The position numbers were made by a program, and so were the translations under genes. Under the pieces are notes generated by a model that saw only the letters and a list, made by a program, of their open reading frames with translations, did no database searches and had not been told where the DNA came from. From contig MPUH01000412.1 in NCBI GenBank assembly GCA_001970955.1, positions 1-56,156 of the forward strand: a DNA stretch of 56,156 nucleotides. The letters are read 5' to 3'. The stretch is from Stentor coeruleus. Lineage: Eukaryota; Ciliophora; Heterotrichea; Heterotrichida; Stentoridae. Below are positions 42,681 to 51,582 of this stretch, piece by piece (the stretch's first letter is position 1; every line of letters begins with the position of its first letter).

Positions 42681-43790
42681 TTAATTTTCGAATTGACTAT
42701 GTGGAGACTGTAAACTTAACTCTTCCCAAGGGATTTCAGTCCTTCTTCTTAGCATAGGTTCCTGGCCAACACGATTTTTACAGCATTTTAAACATTGAAA
42801 AACATTATTTTTCTTTTTCATAGTAATATTAAGTACCGTTTTACTTATCTGTATAGATACAGGTTCATTAACCCTTAAGGCAAGTGGCTTTGTTATAATT
42901 ACTAAAGTTCCAAATTTTGAAAAGTTGTCCCGTATATAGAATTTGTTACTAAATGTTTCTATTATAGCATGTGATCTGCTTACAGAAATATCATTAACTT
43001 TTAAATCACATTCTGAACTTCGACCTAGAGATAATGGTGTGAGATTTGGGGTTAAAACATGGACTAAATGTTTGAATTTGTCCTTACGTGAATCTTCAAG
43101 AATCATATAAAGTCCTTGTGGTTTTGGGATATCTATAAGATTATAATCATTATCTTCGTATTTGAATTTGAGTGGGATTGGTTTTTTGCATATTTCACAA
43201 TCTGTATTTTTCCAACAATATGTTAAAGAATGGGAATTTAGCTTTTTTATGCATTTTGACATAGCCCATTTTTGCAAGCAAAAATAATGCGTAAGAGCTA
43301 AAGTTCCTGAACAGTCACATAAAGATAATAAAGGGTCTATGCTATTGTTGTGAGTACGAAAACAGATACGGCAGCAGATTTCTCCCATATTGCTACCTTC
43401 GCATTCGTTTATGTCATCCTGCTTAATTTTATAGCATTCGTGGGTCTCAAGGATTTTCATAGAAACTTTACCTAATTTTATTATATCGCCTGTGTTTATC
43501 CGGAAACCTTTTGTATCGCATGACTTAAGATGTCGGATTACCAGCCCTAAGGGCTGGTCTTTTATTGGACAAAGCATAAATTCTTCAGATTTCTCACAAA
43601 TGTTTAATATTTTACCATCAGAAGGTGACATGGTTTGGTTATAAAATAATATCTCTGTACCTTTCCTAATCAAACTACCAGACTCATATACTTTTATCAC
43701 TTCTTGAACTGTATTGGAAGAGTCATAGTCAAATAGCCCATGTGATTCCCTGGCCCAAGTTACAGCTTTGATTTTAAGATAAAGACCCAT
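42681..43790 (-). CDS. FHA plus RING-CH (RINGv) protein
   Basis: The protein has 369 residues. Residues about 136-205 form a C4HC3 RING-CH finger: CCRICF, CDC, HYFCLQKW and CEIC are in the right order, as in MARCH-type E3 ligases. It sits between two FHA-like parts: an N-terminal one with INTGDIIKLGKV (weak) and a clear one at about 245-320 with LSLGRSSECDLKVND, VSRSHAII and NFSKFGTLV, the phosphothreonine-binding residues of FHA. There are no membrane segments, unlike MARCH. A phospho-dependent ubiquitin ligase is inferred. It ends 62 bp from the glutaredoxin-like gene, tail to tail. Confidence 0.87.
   Translation of the reverse strand: MGLYLKIKAVTWARESHGLFDYDSSNTVQEVIKVYESGSLIRKGTEILFYNQTMSPSDGKILNICEKSEEFMLCPIKDQPLGLVIRHLKSCDTKGFRINTGDIIKLGKVSMKILETHECYKIKQDDINECEGSNMGEICCRICFRTHNNSIDPLLSLCDCSGTLALTHYFCLQKWAMSKCIKKLNSHSLTYCWKNTDCEICKKPIPLKFKYEDNDYNLIDIPKPQGLYMILEDSRKDKFKHLVHVLTPNLTPLSLGRSSECDLKVNDISVSRSHAIIETFSNKFYIRDNFSKFGTLVIITKPLALRVNEPVSIQISKTVLNITMKKKNNVFQCLKCCKNRVGQEPMLRRRTEIPWEELSLQSPHSQFEN
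43540..43558. repeat. GC-rich 9-bp palindrome inside the FHA/RING gene
   Basis: ACCAGCCCT and AGGGCTGGT pair perfectly around a single A. It is far richer in GC than its surroundings and shares the AGCCC/GGGCT core with the palindrome at 46464. Confidence 0.8.
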
Positions 43791-44235
43791 CTAAGATAAT
43801 AATTTATATACTTAAACATTAAGTCATTCATAAAATCCACATAATCCATTTTGGAAATAAGCTTAATCTGTGGTAGTTTATATTTATTAATTAGACTAAA
43901 AAATAAGAGGAATTTCTATTTCATTTGTTTATGAAATTATTATGTTGTTGATGAATGGATTACCTAAAAATACAAAAACGACAACAGTAGGATTGAACCT
44001 ACGCGGAAATCCTAACAGATTTCGAGACTGTTGCCTTGATCTTTCGGCCATGCAGTTTTTATATTATAGAAGTTGATAAGGTATAAAAAATATACAAAAT
44101 TTTTACGATAAATTGTTTAGGTCGAATGGGTGTAGATTATAAAACCTATATTAAAAACTGCAGCCTATCTCAACATTATCATCAATAACAAAAATCATAA
44201 CCATTTTCACTACTCTTATAAAAACCAGCTAAAAA
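43791..44235. other. Divergent spacer containing a tRNA-like sequence
   Basis: It lies between the FHA/RING gene and the DYRK gene. The tRNA-Ser-like sequence is at 43979-44057. Bases 44150-44235 are C/A/T-rich ahead of the plus gene. Confidence 0.5.
43979..44057 (-). tRNA. tRNA-Ser(CGA)-like sequence, probably degenerate
   Basis: On the minus strand TGGCCGAAAGATCAAGGC resembles the D arm of serine tRNA; an anticodon stem ACAG/CTGT carries loop CTCGAAA with anticodon CGA (plus-strand 44022-44024); a variable arm GGATTTCC and a T arm GTAGG-TTCAAT-CCTAC follow. Faults: the T loop has six bases instead of seven, the D-loop GG is changed to GA, and the acceptor strands (AACTGCA and TGTTGTC) pair poorly. 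It is therefore either a pseudogene or carries errors. It would read UCG. Confidence 0.5.
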
Positions 44236-45762
44236 ATGATAATGAATTTCAAATCTCCAAAAAATTCTAAAAGTGTTCACAAGCTATCATCACGTTCAGG
44301 AAAAGTCTTATCAACCAAACCAGTCTTAACTCTTTCTCGGCCTATTCTAAAAAACCCTCTCCTTCATCTAGATCCACGCAATAAAATTACCTCAAAAAAA
44401 AAGTCCATACAACGTAAACGCAATCATAGTCTTGAAGGTAATTATGAAGAAAATCAACATGATAAGCCTAGTAAAAGAAACAATAGTCTAATTGAACCAA
44501 AAAATACCGAAGAAATTTGGGATCCAAACAAAACCCCATACCCTCCAGCATTAATAGTCCGTCTTTTTTCCAAACATTTAACATACTACGAACAAAGCGA
44601 AATCCTCAACTATAAAAACATTTTCTATATAGCTTTAGGAATCAATAAACTTGAAGCTAACCCTACAGAGCCTAACAATGGTTTTGATGACCAAAGAAAT
44701 GATTTAGTTCTTATAAAAAATGACCATATACAATACAGATATGAAATACTCGATATTTTAGGTAAAGGGTCTTATGGACAAGTTATCAAAGCTTATGATC
44801 ACAAAGAAAAAAAACTCATAGCTTTAAAAATCATCAGAAACCTTCAATGTATAATCAGTCAAGCAAAAATTGAAATACAAATATTATATAAACTTGCTAT
44901 CGCAGATTCAGGAAGTCGTTATGTTGTGAAAATAATTGAGCATTTTATTTTTCGTAACCATATCTGCATAACTTTTGATCTTTTAGACATAAACTTATAT
45001 CAGTATTTAAGGTCTAAAACAAACCCATTGTCTTTATCGGCAATAAAAAATATTATTGAGCAGATTCTTTTTGGGATGAGGTTTTATCATAGTCTTGGTA
45101 TATTACACTGTGATTTAAAGCCAGAAAATATTATGTTAACAGAAACTAAGGTTGATGTGAAAATTATTGACTTTGGGTCAGGGTGTTTTAATAAACGGAA
45201 AATTTTTACGTATATTCAGAGTAGATATTATAGAGCTCCTGAAGTGATTTTACAGATTGGTTATGATGAGAAAATCGATATTTGGTCCTTAGGGTGTATT
45301 GTTGCTGAATTAATTATGGGAAAACCATTGTTTATTGGGAAAGATGAAATTGATCAGTTTTTATCTTTTGTAGAAATTTTAGGTATGCCTCCAGCGTATA
45401 TGGTTGAAAAATCAGGGATAAAGGATTCGATTATGAGAAATATGAAAAAAAATACACTGGTTGGAAAAGGAAGAGTTCCAGGATCAAAACCATTGAAAAG
45501 TGTTATACCGATTAGTGATGCTGGAGTTCTTGATTTTATTGGAAGTAATTTATATTTAGAATGTCTTGCATGGGACCCAAATGATAGAATGTCAGCGGAA
45601 GGGGCGTTGAAACATGAGTTTTTTAATAAGAACTCTTTTATGCAACATACGAATAGTTTACCATTGATAAGACTTGAAAGACTTGTTCTTTCTGGCAGCG
45701 TGAATAAGAAAAAAAACAATGAACAAGAGAATAAAATTAAAACAAAACTTTTACTTTGCTAA
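44236..45762 (+). CDS. DYRK-family dual-specificity kinase
   Basis: The protein has 508 residues. A basic, Ser-rich N-terminus is followed by a segment (about 100-137) like the DYRK homology box and NAPA region (PPALIVRLFSKHLTYYEQSE). Kinase domain about 169-475: LGKGSYGQV (175-183), Lys198, Glu213, HCDLKPEN (291-298), DFG (312-314), and TYIQSRYYRAPEV (325-337), the activation loop typical of DYRK with the autophosphorylated Tyr326; the first Tyr of YxY is Phe. HCD in place of HRD is also usual in DYRKs. Class 2 (DYRK2-like) is likely from the N-terminal part. It ends in TAA with no intron needed. Confidence 0.93.
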   Translation: MIMNFKSPKNSKSVHKLSSRSGKVLSTKPVLTLSRPILKNPLLHLDPRNKITSKKKSIQRKRNHSLEGNYEENQHDKPSKRNNSLIEPKNTEEIWDPNKTPYPPALIVRLFSKHLTYYEQSEILNYKNIFYIALGINKLEANPTEPNNGFDDQRNDLVLIKNDHIQYRYEILDILGKGSYGQVIKAYDHKEKKLIALKIIRNLQCIISQAKIEIQILYKLAIADSGSRYVVKIIEHFIFRNHICITFDLLDINLYQYLRSKTNPLSLSAIKNIIEQILFGMRFYHSLGILHCDLKPENIMLTETKVDVKIIDFGSGCFNKRKIFTYIQSRYYRAPEVILQIGYDEKIDIWSLGCIVAELIMGKPLFIGKDEIDQFLSFVEILGMPPAYMVEKSGIKDSIMRNMKKNTLVGKGRVPGSKPLKSVIPISDAGVLDFIGSNLYLECLAWDPNDRMSAEGALKHEFFNKNSFMQHTNSLPLIRLERLVLSGSVNKKKNNEQENKIKTKLLLC

Positions 45763-46091
45763 TTATGGTTAAAGTTGATGCTAATTAGACTTTTATATTT
45801 TAACAGTAAATTTATATGTTATTTTGTATGATAGGTAAATGTATTTTTATATCTTATAATAAGGAAATATAATGTAAGATTCTAGAAATTGTCTGATTAA
45901 TTTAGAATTTTATAATCATGTATGGACTAATAAAAAAAAAATGTTTTTCTTTATCCATACCTAATAAGATTAAGTATCAAATACTAGAATAAAATTAATC
46001 TAAAAACAAGCATTTTACCTCACTTTTATATACTGAATCGAAGTTACACTCTAAGGCTTTGAGTTCATTTTGTAATTTATAACTAAATATA
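45763..46091. other. Spacer between two plus-strand genes
   Basis: About 330 bp, AT-rich, turning C-richer near 46010. Nothing recognised. Confidence 0.45.
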
Positions 46092-48716
46092 ATGGCTAAT
46101 TTTGTAAGTAGCGACAGTATCAAAAGCATAAAATCACTCTGTGACTCTTATGGGATAACCAAAACTCTTACATCCTCACGCAAAAAAAACCTCATATCAT
46201 TCAAAATCGCCGAACTGACAAAAAAAAACACCTTCAAGCCAGCAATTGACGAAAGCGAAACAATCAAATCCTGGCTTTTAGCCCAAGACCCATCTAAGCT
46301 TCATTCAATCTTCCTTCACTGCGAGCCATTCATCTCCCAACTTTTAATCCAAATGTATATTCACAAATACTACAATGGTCATACCGAATTCTCATTACTA
46401 AATAAACAAGAAAAAAGGTCAGCTGATATAGAACTTAAAAGCATATTTGCAGTTAAAAAAGTTAGCCCGGCAAAGTGCCGGGCTCTAAAAGAAGAAACTA
46501 AACTTGAAAAAGCATTAAGGTTTTCTGATAGTGAAGAATATTGTGATAGTTTATCATTAGAGATGGAAATGATACATGCGCCAATTGAAATGATGAATTT
46601 ATTTGATATAATCAGTGGAGGACAATGTTTTAAAAGTGCATGTAAGGCTTATTGGGATAATACTAATAAACAATGGGGTTTTGAGTATCCTCGATGGCTT
46701 GATCCTTTTGCTAGTAACTCATTGGCTCGTTGGGCTTGTGCAAGTTTCGAACGAAGCGTGTGGCTGAATTACTTCAAAACCCACAATCAGGACCCTCGGG
46801 TTAGTGGTGAAAGCAAAGACTTGGGGTTGAAAGATCTGCCTGAAATAGTCCCAGAGTCTTTGATTTCAATTGAAAACACATATTTTAGTGTTAAAAAAAC
46901 TCAGGGAATGAGAATTTTTCCAATAAAAGACAAGCAAATAGAGATTTTTAATGAAATTTTTGAGAAAATTAACACCCACAACACTGTCGCTGATTACTAT
47001 GGCCCATCTTATTCGCTTATGTATAAAACCAAAGATACACCTGAGAATATGCAAAACCCTAAATCTTTATATTTGCTTATAGACAAACTTGAAGAATCTG
47101 ATAACAAAGTTGTGGAATTCTTGTTTTTTTCTCCAATACACAGAGTGAGTTCAGTTTTAGATGTGGTGCTTAAGTTTTTCGGTATGAAAATCAGGGATTT
47201 ATACAATCAAAAACTCATGGAAGAGCTTTTAATACAAGAAAACATAGAAAAAAACGCAGAGATCCCTAGATCGAAAGGAGGGAAAAAGCCTAAAACGATA
47301 AAAAACCAAGGAAGTAAAACTAATACCCGGCCACAATGTAGTCCTAAAAAGTATGTTAGAAATGATCAAAGGGAAAACCTTGATGCTTGTAAACAGATAA
47401 CAAAACATTTGGTAGAAAAAATATTCAATGATTTTTACAAGTCTTTTAATAATGAAAATAACATAAAAGATTTACAGGCTAATGAGATAAAAATTGAAGA
47501 AAACGATTTCCAAGTTGTTAATCAGAAGAAAAACAAACGTCCGCAGCCCCAACAGAAAACTTCAATCTACAATTTAGAGCAAAATAAACCTAAACCGGTG
47601 CACAGGGGGAAAAATGGGAGTAAAAAGAAACTAAACTCATCAACAAGGCCGAAAAAAAGTAACTTTTTATGGGAGCGGGGTAATAATGCTCCATCTCTCA
47701 TAACTAATGATACTGATTTTCCCCCTTTAGCCCCTGCAGTAACTTATATATAGTGTCCAACAAACAGCATTGCCTGGAGAACTTCAGGTTCTCGTGATCG
47801 TTACGACACTTTACATAATGAAATCTACACATTTGCCACAAATACAATTAAAAAAGTTCAAGAAAAAACTAAACATATTTGTATCATGCTTGAAAAAATC
47901 AATAGTATTGTTTCTGAACTCTTAGGCGGATATATACATATGTATGGATCTTATGCTACAGGTCTAGCTATTGAAAGTAGTGATATAGATCTAGCAATAC
48001 TTGGTGTTGACTTATATAATAGACAACTAGTTCAAACCGCTTGTATTCAATTAGCAAGTTCATTAAAACACTTACCTTTTGTTGTATCCTGCACAGCAAT
48101 TATAACAGCAAAAATCCCAGTGATTAAAATGAAAACTGACTTAAAATATTTTTCTGGTATTTCAAGTCCAGAAATGATAGACATAACATTTGTTGATACT
48201 TTTGAAGGCAGTCATTTAGGTATTGAAGCTATATCTTTTACTAGAGATTTACTTATATTATTCCCAGACATGTTGTTTTTAGTTATTGTTCTTAAAAATT
48301 TCCTTTATTCTATAAACCTCAATTCAGCTTATCATGGTATTTTATATATAGGTGGTTTGAGTTCATATAGTTTAGTACTTTGGATTACAGCATCTTTTAA
48401 TAGCATGAATACTGTACCTTCAGATTTAGGGGAACTTTTAGAGTATTTTTTGGACTTTTTCGGTAATAAATTCAATCCTAAAGTTCATGGAATTAATGTG
48501 GTTAATAGAGGACATTTATACCCTTTATCTGAAGGAAGTTGTGAATATGCGGTAACTGTTGATCCTATAAATAATTTGAATAATACAACGAGGACTTCAT
48601 ATAAAGTTACAGATGTACTTACTGAGTTCTCAAATGCTCATGCTAGGCTTAAAGAGATTTGTGATAAAGGGAAAAAACCGACACTTAAGAAAATTTTCAA
48701 AACTTTTAATAGGTAA
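46092..48716 (+). CDS. Trf4-like non-canonical poly(A) polymerase (one 15-nt intron)
   Basis: Exons 46092-47738 and 47754-48716; removing the 15-nt intron joins two open frames into one 869-residue protein. The C-terminal third is a pol beta-type nucleotidyltransferase: GSYATGLAIESSDIDLAI near residues 614-631 gives the G-S and the metal-binding Asp626 and Asp628, and MIDITFVD supplies the third Asp near 692; a PAP-associated part follows with LVIVLKNFLYSINLN and GGLSSYSLVLWI. This is the layout of Trf4/5, PAPD5 and TUT enzymes, which add tails to RNAs for exosome decay. The N-terminal 550 residues are unusually long: an unrecognised folded part (to about 390) and a basic Lys/Asn-rich region. 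SPAKCRAL is encoded by a GC-rich palindrome. It ends in TAA. Confidence 0.88.
46464..46484. repeat. GC-rich 9-bp palindrome inside the poly(A) polymerase gene
   Basis: AGCCCGGCA and TGCCGGGCT pair perfectly around AAG. 15 of 21 bases or so are G or C while neighbours are about 70% AT. It reads in frame. Confidence 0.85.
47739..47753 (+). other. 15-nt intron of the poly(A) polymerase gene
   Basis: GTAACTTATATATAG carries an in-frame TAG at its end. Both exons stay open and in phase when it is removed. Confidence 0.85.
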
Positions 48717-48743
48717 TATTATTTATATGCTTAAGTTATATTA

Positions 48744-50225
48744 TCACTGAGATGCTTCTAAGCTTTCATGTACCGCATGCATAATCCCTTCAGTTTCTTC
48801 TATAGAAAAATCATATTTCTCCGCATATTTATTAACAAGAGTCTGGGCTATTTCAAATGAGATTTTGAAACTCATCATAATGTGACCAAAAGATACCAAC
48901 TGACAGAACACAAGATGTTTTTCGTGAGAAACATCATCAAAACTATCAATACCTTGTTTTTTAAGCTCTTCTAATATCGCATTATTTACAATACTTTCCC
49001 AAAACTCTGTTTTTTTCCAAAGACTGTGATCGATTATGTAGTTTTGCAAATAATTTTTACAGGTTTTCATATCTTTGTAAAAAGTCTGTGAAAGGATTAT
49101 ACAATTTTTTGCTATGTTTATATCATTTGTTCTTTCACATTCATTAAGAGCTGCTTGCATAAGTTCAACAATAGTTGGGAAGCCTTTTTCTGATATTTTA
49201 AAAGACCCTTGGCTACGGCGAAGATTCATACTCCATGACCAAGCTTTACGTCCTAAAGGTTCTTTGAGTCGCATATTGAATTTCATATAGTCATCGCTTG
49301 AAAGATCCTCTCCTTGCCATGCACGGGTTACAATATCATCGATTTCAGATTTATATAACTCTTCTACAGCTATTTTGGTCCCATTAGATATTCCACTTGT
49401 TTCTAAAACTGATATGTGGAAACCATCTCCTGTTCCTTGGAATAATGGGTGGACACCTTCGTATGTGTCAACATCTAAATCATGTATAATAAAATCAATA
49501 TTATCATATCTCTCTGGAACAACATGTTCTGGTTCAAAAAATTTCTGCATGATTTGGGATTTTGCATTGATAATTTCGCTTAAAATTTTCAGTGACTCTT
49601 CAAAACATTTGCATCTCTTTTCCTCATAAAAATTATAGGCATTGAATATTTTTTCTAATGATGCGTCAAATTTTTCTATAGCCTTATTAAAAGCCCGTGT
49701 AGTACTTTTGTAATTATCAAGGTTGATATCAACTTCTTTCTTCAAAATTTGCATTTTTTGAAAGATCTTCTCTTTTTTTGAATTTGAAGTTTCCTTGTCT
49801 AAATCAAATGCAACTTGTTCACAATCTCTACATGAAGTATAATATTTGTCCATAGCATTTAAAACTCGGTTGTATTTTTTCGACATATATTCATTGATTT
49901 TTTTACCTTCAATATAGGTGCTTTTCACAGAATGACTTTGTGCTGTAAGAAGTTCTTTGAAGTGGTTTATTATTAAATTGCTAAGGTTTTCTGAAAAAGT
50001 TTTAGCTTTTGTTGATAAAGTATGTGTGTATATGCGAAGTTGTTCGAAAAAAGTATCAGGAGCAATTTTCAATCCACTATGATTAGATATTCTCTCCATC
50101 CCTTTTGCATAAAGTTCTTCATTCAGTGCCCATTCCCTAAGCACACTTAAGAATTCTTCAGACTCTTTACGATGTGCGATTGAACTAAGTTGTAGAGATT
50201 CAAAATTGTTATTTAAATTAATCAT
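48744..50225 (-). CDS. F-BAR domain protein
   Basis: The protein has 493 residues. Residues about 1-240 resemble an F-BAR/FCH module: an early helix with EEFLSVLREWALNEELYAKGMERIS, as in FCH (elements like R..IE..YAK.L..L), then long amphipathic coiled-coil helices that bend membranes. The C-terminal part (about 330-485) resembles the SBF2-type helical domain: IVELMQAALNECERTNDINIAKNCIILSQTFY. It would act at curved membranes, linking actin or endocytosis. It ends 27 bp from the poly(A) polymerase gene, tail to tail, and starts only 6 bp from the next gene's stop. Confidence 0.75.
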   Translation of the reverse strand: MINLNNNFESLQLSSIAHRKESEEFLSVLREWALNEELYAKGMERISNHSGLKIAPDTFFEQLRIYTHTLSTKAKTFSENLSNLIINHFKELLTAQSHSVKSTYIEGKKINEYMSKKYNRVLNAMDKYYTSCRDCEQVAFDLDKETSNSKKEKIFQKMQILKKEVDINLDNYKSTTRAFNKAIEKFDASLEKIFNAYNFYEEKRCKCFEESLKILSEIINAKSQIMQKFFEPEHVVPERYDNIDFIIHDLDVDTYEGVHPLFQGTGDGFHISVLETSGISNGTKIAVEELYKSEIDDIVTRAWQGEDLSSDDYMKFNMRLKEPLGRKAWSWSMNLRRSQGSFKISEKGFPTIVELMQAALNECERTNDINIAKNCIILSQTFYKDMKTCKNYLQNYIIDHSLWKKTEFWESIVNNAILEELKKQGIDSFDDVSHEKHLVFCQLVSFGHIMMSFKISFEIAQTLVNKYAEKYDFSIEETEGIMHAVHESLEASQ

Positions 50226-50231
50226 TTTATA

Positions 50232-51493
50232 TTAAAACTCCAATCCTCTTATCCTCTGATGAATTTTCTTAAATATTCCACAAAAGTTTTGGTTTGGCTG
50301 AAAGCCATTACAGTTCAAAAATACATTAGTGTTCTTCTGTTTGAAAGTAACAACACAATTATCTATAATACTTACTGTAGGGCTTGACATTTGTATTCCT
50401 GATCTTTTTTTAATTGAATCCATTAATTTTGTATTCACGTGACTATTAGGAGATGGTGAAGCTTTTTTTTTTTTTATTCTGCTCACTGAAGAAAAAGTAG
50501 TTTTCATAAAAGGCTTATTAGCTTGTGGGGTTGCAGAGTACCTTCCATTATTCTCAGTGATTCTTTCTACACTTCTTATTCTATACTCCCTAATATTATT
50601 CCTTGCATAATTCCTAACAACCAACTGCTTCAAAGAGTCTCTGCCAATTTTCGAAAGAAAGTCTTCTTTACTAATCCAAAAAACTTCAGCAATATCAGAA
50701 CTACAATGTGCAGTATACTTCCTTGGGACATTCAATAAAATCTCCTCATCACCAAAAATATCATTAGCCGATATAATAGCAATTTTCAAGTTCTTAGGCA
50801 AATTATTACTATTCGAGCATTCACATTCAGTAGTTAACTCAATCTCTCCACTTACAATAATAAACGCTCCATCAACATCATCATTTTTCGTATAAATAAG
50901 TTCCTTTTTTTTATAAATCCTGTACTTAAAAAAAAACGTAAGTTTCTCTATTGATTTTTTTGACCAGTCTTCAAAAACCTTCAGTCCATGTAAGAACTCG
51001 ATTTTTTCTTCGAGTTTTTTAGAAAAAGATTTCCCTAATAATCTCATATAGTCTTCTTTAGTCAATACCATAAAATAAGTATTTTCTTCACAAATAGCAG
51101 TAGCGACCCTTGGCTGATTTTTTACTAATGACAACTCCCCAAAACTCACCCCATCATCTAATAAAGCAAGTTTATCACCTTCATAATCTTCATTAAGTTT
51201 ATTGTAATTCAATACAATCCTCACTCGTCCTTTTAAGATTATATAAAACTTATCCCCTTTATCACCTTCTTTAAATAAAACCTATATATATTCCTTACCG
51301 TATCTGAAGGGTGGAATTCAAAACATAAAAATTCGCAAATCCTGTAATGCATCTTTTCTCCTAGTTCTCTTATAAGTTGCTCGAAAAAACTTATCATTTT
51401 CGTCAAATCCATCAATACTTGAATCATTTTTGTAGTCCTCAAAGCTATAGGCGTAGAGAGTATTTTAACTATTTCTTTAAGATTTAAGTCCAT
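50232..51493 (-). CDS. Cyclic nucleotide-binding domain protein (one 17-nt intron)
   Basis: Exons 51493-51299 and 51281-50232 give 414 residues. Without the intron the frame stops; with it, the first CNB domain reads FHPSDTVLFKEGDKGDKFYI and ILKGRVRIVLN, a perfect start of that fold. Its phosphate cassette is FGELSLVKNQPRVAT. A second CNB follows with IVSGEIELTTEC and FGDEEILLNVPRKYT, which lacks the normal cassette glycines and Arg spacing and may not bind cAMP. The tail is Ser/Lys-rich and disordered. It differs from the PKA regulatory subunit by having no inhibitor site. The start codon is inside the duplicated 48 bp around the N at 51534, so its upstream context is uncertain. Confidence 0.85.
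51282..51298 (-). other. 17-nt intron
   Basis: GTAAGGAATATATATAG on the minus strand. It joins GAT ACG to GTT TTA TTT and restores the CNB domain. Confidence 0.8.
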
Positions 51494-51582
51494 ATTATAT
51501 ATCTATAATGCTAATTACTGCCAAATTTTTGAANAAGTCCATATTATATATCTATAATGCTAATTACTGCCAAATTTTTGAA
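51486..51582. repeat. 48-bp direct repeat around a single N
   Basis: Bases 51486-51533 and 51535-51582 are identical; N at 51534. They span the gap between the start of the CNB gene and the stop of the next gene, so the true gap is about 49 bp shorter. Confidence 0.85.
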
